Program-made: the position numbers and the translations under genes | Notes under the pieces: model-generated | Told to the model about the DNA's origin: nothing | What the model saw: only the letters and a program-made list of their open reading frames with translations | The model's database searches: none | In this document: positions 5,890 through 7,651 of the stretch, one piece after another | Numbering within the stretch: the stretch's first letter is position 1 | How the letters are laid out: the number at the start of each line of letters is the position of its first letter | Source: Actinomycetales bacterium Ga0077552 | GTDB lineage: Bacteria; Actinomycetota; Actinomycetes; Actinomycetales; Microbacteriaceae | Length of the DNA: 7,651 bases | Direction of reading: 5' to 3' | Assembly (NCBI GenBank): GCA_001464255.1 | Contig: LNFD01000210.1 | Span: 1 to 7,651, forward strand

Positions 5890-6524
5890 CCGATCCCGTC
5901 ACTGGCTCGACCCCGTCGCTCGACGACGCGAAGTCCGCTCCGCTCGATCGCGCCGAGAACGGCCCGCTCGACGAGAGCGAGGCCAACGCCGTGCGCCCCT
6001 ACGTCGACCTCGGCGGCGTCAAGCTCGTGCCTCGCGAGGGCCTGCAGCTGCGCCTCGAGATCGAGGAGGGCACGAAGCGCGTCGTCGCCGTCGGCATCGA
6101 CTACGCGGGCTCCACCCTGCAGGTGCAGCCCTTCGCGGCGCCGCGCACGAGCGGCCTGTGGCACGAGATCCGCGCGCAGATCGTCGAGCAGGTGCGGTCG
6201 CAGGGCGGCGAGGTGCAGGAGCGCGACGGCGTGTTCGGGCCCGAGGTCATCGCCCGCATCCCCGTGACGGGTGGCGAGGCGGGGGCGACCCGTATCGCCC
6301 GGTTCGTCGGCGTCGACGGCCCCCGCTGGTTCCTGCGGGGCGTCATCGCCGGCCAGGGCGCGATCGAGGCCGAGGCAGCCGCGGCGATCGACGACGTCTT
6401 CCGCGGCATCGTCGTCGTGCGCGGCACGACCCCGATGCCGCCGCGCGACCTCATCCCGCTCCAGGTGCCTCAGGGCGCGACGGCCGCTGGCACCGCGACG
6501 GCCCCGGCCGCTCCGACGGCATGA
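5886..6524 (+). CDS. DUF3710 domain-containing protein
   Basis: A 212-residue soluble protein of unknown function. The N-terminal 35 residues are polar and probably flexible. The DUF3710 core (about 36-190) contains YVDLGGVKLVP, LQVQPFAAPRTSGLWHEIR (about 78-96), GEVQERDGVFGPE and the strongly conserved RFVGVDGPRWFLRGVIAG (about 139-156). The C-terminus (196-212) is a low-complexity Ala/Thr/Pro tail. No signal peptide or membrane helix is seen. The GTG start overlaps the dut stop (GTGA), and the TGA overlaps the ATG of the DUF3159 gene (ATGA), so translation is probably coupled through the operon. The M. tuberculosis counterpart is Rv2696c, also directly after dut. The fixed linkage hints at a role near nucleotide or DNA metabolism, but nothing in the sequence shows an active site. 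Confidence 0.9.
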   Translation: MTDPVTGSTPSLDDAKSAPLDRAENGPLDESEANAVRPYVDLGGVKLVPREGLQLRLEIEEGTKRVVAVGIDYAGSTLQVQPFAAPRTSGLWHEIRAQIVEQVRSQGGEVQERDGVFGPEVIARIPVTGGEAGATRIARFVGVDGPRWFLRGVIAGQGAIEAEAAAAIDDVFRGIVVVRGTTPMPPRDLIPLQVPQGATAAGTATAPAAPTA

Positions 6525-7273
6525 GCGCGGAGGACCCCCGCCCGGTCGACGGCGACGCCTCGAGCGAGCCCGCCCCCGGCGCCGCCGAGCAGCCCGACAG
6601 TGCCGCGGAGCTGCGCGCCGCCCTCGAGGCCGCGGCGCGGCGCTCGGGCTTCGCGCGGGTCGAGCCGGGCGAGCGGCCGACCGCTCACGCCCTGTGGGGC
6701 GCGGTGGGCGGCGTGCGGGGGCTCGTCGAGTCGCTGCTGCCGGGCTTCCTCTTCCTCGTGGTGTTCACGATCACGAGCGAGGTGGCGCCCTCGGTGCTGA
6801 TCCCCGTCGGCATCGCCGTGCTCTTCGTGCTCGTGCGCGCGATCACCCGGTCGCCCATGTTGCCCGCCGTCGTCGGCCTCATCGGCATCGCGCTGTCGGC
6901 CGGGCTCGCGCTCGCGACCGGCCGGGCGGAGGAGAACTTCCTGCTCGGCTTCCTCATCAACGGCGTCTGGCTCATCGCGCTGCTCGTGAGCCTCGTCGTG
7001 CGCAGACCGCTCATCGGGGTCATCACGGCGCTGCTCACGGGCGACCACGAGTGGCGCGCCGACCCCGCCAAGCGCACCGTGCTCACGGTGACGACCTGGC
7101 TGTGGGTCGGGCTGTTCACGCTGCGCCTCGGCGTGCAGGTGCCGCTCTATCTCGCCGAGCAGGCGGCCGCCCTCGCCGCGACGAAACTGCTCATGGGCCT
7201 GCCGCTCTACGCGGCCGTGCTCTGGGTGACGTGGCTCATGGTGCGCGCGGTCTACGCGCGCCGGGCATCCTGA
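6521..7273 (+). CDS. DUF3159 family integral membrane protein
   Basis: A 250-residue protein of unknown function. A disordered, acidic/proline-rich N-terminus (1-30) and an amphipathic helix (about 28-42, SAAELRAALEAAARRSGF) precede about six hydrophobic segments. These lie at roughly 71-88, 90-107, 115-133, 140-160, 187-205 and 222-243. The family-typical features WGAVGGVRGLVESLLPGFLF and NGVWLIALLVSLVVRRPLIG are present. The loop before the fifth segment contains HEWRADPAKR, typical of the family. It begins at ATG 6521, which overlaps the DUF3710 stop (ATGA), with no Shine-Dalgarno of its own, so it probably relies on translational coupling. It is the last gene of the dut operon. In M. tuberculosis an OB-fold gene (Rv2694c) lies between the DUF3710 and DUF3159 genes; it is absent here. 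Transport or scaffolding roles are possible but unsupported. Confidence 0.88.
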   Translation: MSAEDPRPVDGDASSEPAPGAAEQPDSAAELRAALEAAARRSGFARVEPGERPTAHALWGAVGGVRGLVESLLPGFLFLVVFTITSEVAPSVLIPVGIAVLFVLVRAITRSPMLPAVVGLIGIALSAGLALATGRAEENFLLGFLINGVWLIALLVSLVVRRPLIGVITALLTGDHEWRADPAKRTVLTVTTWLWVGLFTLRLGVQVPLYLAEQAAALAATKLLMGLPLYAAVLWVTWLMVRAVYARRAS

Positions 7274-7287
7274 GTGCTAGCATTATT

Positions 7288-7305
7288 TATCTCGATATCA
7301 AGATA
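7288..7305. promoter_or_regulatory. 18-bp near-palindrome, probable operator of acn
   Basis: TATCTCGATATCAAGATA is symmetrical in 8 of 9 base pairs around the central GATATC, with one C/A mismatch (7293/7300). It sits in a patch (7274-7310) that is about two-thirds A+T in an otherwise very GC-rich window. It covers the -35 position relative to the TAGGCT -10 at 7318-7323, as expected for a repressor site. Its shape suits MarR- or TetR-type dimeric regulators. TamR, a MarR-family regulator of aconitase in Streptomyces coelicolor, is one candidate; I cannot confirm the motif match. Confidence 0.7.
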
Positions 7306-7317
7306 GTTTCCGGCCGG

Positions 7318-7323
7318 TAGGCT
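7318..7323 (+). promoter_or_regulatory. Candidate -10 element for acn
   Basis: TAGGCT, identical to the element before the phosphatase gene, lies 59 bases upstream of the acn start. It would give transcription from about 7330 and a leader of about 53 bases with a ribosome site. The -35 region (about 7295-7300, ATATCA) is a poor match and lies within the near-palindrome, so an activator or a regulated promoter is plausible. Confidence 0.5.
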
Positions 7324-7336
7324 GGTCCTGTCCGGC

Positions 7337-7359
7337 GCTGGGCGGCGGATGCGCCCGGT
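7337..7359 (+). other. Possible stem-loop in the acn leader
   Basis: GCTGGGCG (7337-7344) can pair with CGCCCGGT (7352-7359) in eight pairs, two of them G-U, around a seven-base loop. It would lie in the acn mRNA leader, 11 bases ahead of the ribosome site. It matches no riboswitch I recognise and could be chance in GC-rich sequence. Confidence 0.25.
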
Positions 7360-7370
7360 CCCGTTGCACA

Positions 7371-7377
7371 AGAGGAG
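7371..7377 (+). promoter_or_regulatory. Shine-Dalgarno site of acn
   Basis: AGAGGAG stands five bases before GTG 7383 and supports that codon as the start. It is one of the clearest ribosome sites in the window, in contrast to the leaderless dut and phosphatase genes. Confidence 0.85.
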
Positions 7378-7382
7378 TCACT

Positions 7383-7651
7383 GTGTCTGCAGTCAACAGC
7401 TTCGATTCGATCGACACCCTGTCGGTCGCGGGCGCCGAGTACCAGGTCTTCCGCATCGACACGGTCGAGGGCTACCAGACCCTGCCGTTCAGCCTCAAGG
7501 TGCTGCTCGAGAACCTGCTGCGCACCGAGGACGGCGCGAACGTCACGGCCGAGCAGATCCGTGCTCTCGGGTCGTGGGATCCGGCCGCCGAGCCCGACAC
7601 CGAGATCCAGTTCACGCCCGCGCGCGTCGTCATGCAGGACTTCACCGGCGT
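7383..7651 (+). CDS. acn: Aconitate hydratase (aconitase A), N-terminal part, cut by the right edge
   Basis: Aconitase is the [4Fe-4S] enzyme that interconverts citrate and isocitrate through cis-aconitate in the cytoplasmic TCA cycle. Eighty-nine complete codons are visible, about a tenth of the usual 900 or so residues. The N-terminus SAVNSFDSIDTLSVAGAEY, then PFSLKVLLENLLRTEDG and RVVMQDFTGV, are characteristic of the AcnA/IRP1-type family; the iron-sulfur cysteines lie beyond the window. The GTG start is fixed by AGAGGAG five bases upstream and by the usual short N-terminus. It follows the dut operon on the same strand after 109 bp but has its own -10 element and a palindromic operator, so it is likely a separately regulated unit. 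Confidence 0.95.
   Translation, partial: MSAVNSFDSIDTLSVAGAEYQVFRIDTVEGYQTLPFSLKVLLENLLRTEDGANVTAEQIRALGSWDPAAEPDTEIQFTPARVVMQDFTG

Noticed and set aside
7288..7305. The acn-upstream palindrome as a terminator of the dut operon
   Set aside because: The stem would be short and mostly A-T pairs with essentially no loop, and it is followed only by GTTTCC. An operator reading fits its position over the acn promoter better, though read-through or termination here was not tested.
1..7651. Defence system, prophage, insertion sequence, CRISPR array, tRNA or rRNA
   Set aside because: Every stretch longer than about 200 bp is filled by a recognised core gene. No repeat array, transposase, integrase, terminal inverted repeats or tRNA cloverleaf was seen.

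Overview
The window is a stretch of core chromosome from a high-GC actinobacterium. Codons almost always end in G or C. The gene set (ParC, SepH, DUF4193, DUF3093, Dut, DUF3710, DUF3159, aconitase) is an actinobacterial neighbourhood. SepH, DUF4193, DUF3093, DUF3710 and DUF3159 are families I know only from this phylum. The short proteins and the placing of acn directly behind the DUF3159 gene suggest Microbacteriaceae, but that family assignment is an inference. I see no mobile element, CRISPR array, tRNA, rRNA, prophage gene or compositional island.

Layout. 1-2235 (-) holds topoisomerase IV subunit A (parC), whose C-terminus runs off the left edge. Only 11 bp away, 2247-3377 (+) is a nucleotide pyrophosphatase/phosphodiesterase-type alkaline phosphatase-superfamily protein. 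It converges on 3403-4470 (-), the FtsZ regulator SepH. A 182-bp divergent intergenic region follows, then 4653-4943 (+), a small zinc-ribbon DUF4193 protein. Its stop codon interlocks with that of 4940-5395 (-), a DUF3093 membrane protein. After a 32-bp divergent gap comes a compact + strand operon: dut (5428-5889), DUF3710 (5886-6524) and DUF3159 (6521-7273), joined by GTGA and ATGA overlaps. A 109-bp regulatory gap precedes acn (7383 to the right edge).

How the genes relate. ParC (chromosome decatenation), SepH (Z-ring assembly) and Dut (dUTP removal and dUMP supply) all serve DNA replication and cell division. The DUF genes keep them company in many actinobacteria without known roles. Acn starts a separate TCA-cycle unit with its own promoter.

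Regulation. The best signals are TAGGCT or TAGCCT -10 hexamers placed six bases before the start codons of the phosphatase gene and dut, which fits leaderless transcription. The same TAGGCT also appears before acn. There, an 18-bp near-palindrome (7288-7305) in an AT-rich island looks like a repressor operator. I found no undescribed multi-gene system. The points worth a second look are the acn operator, the reciprocal leaderless promoters, a 16-bp tandem duplication spanning the sepH stop, and the interlocked stop codons.
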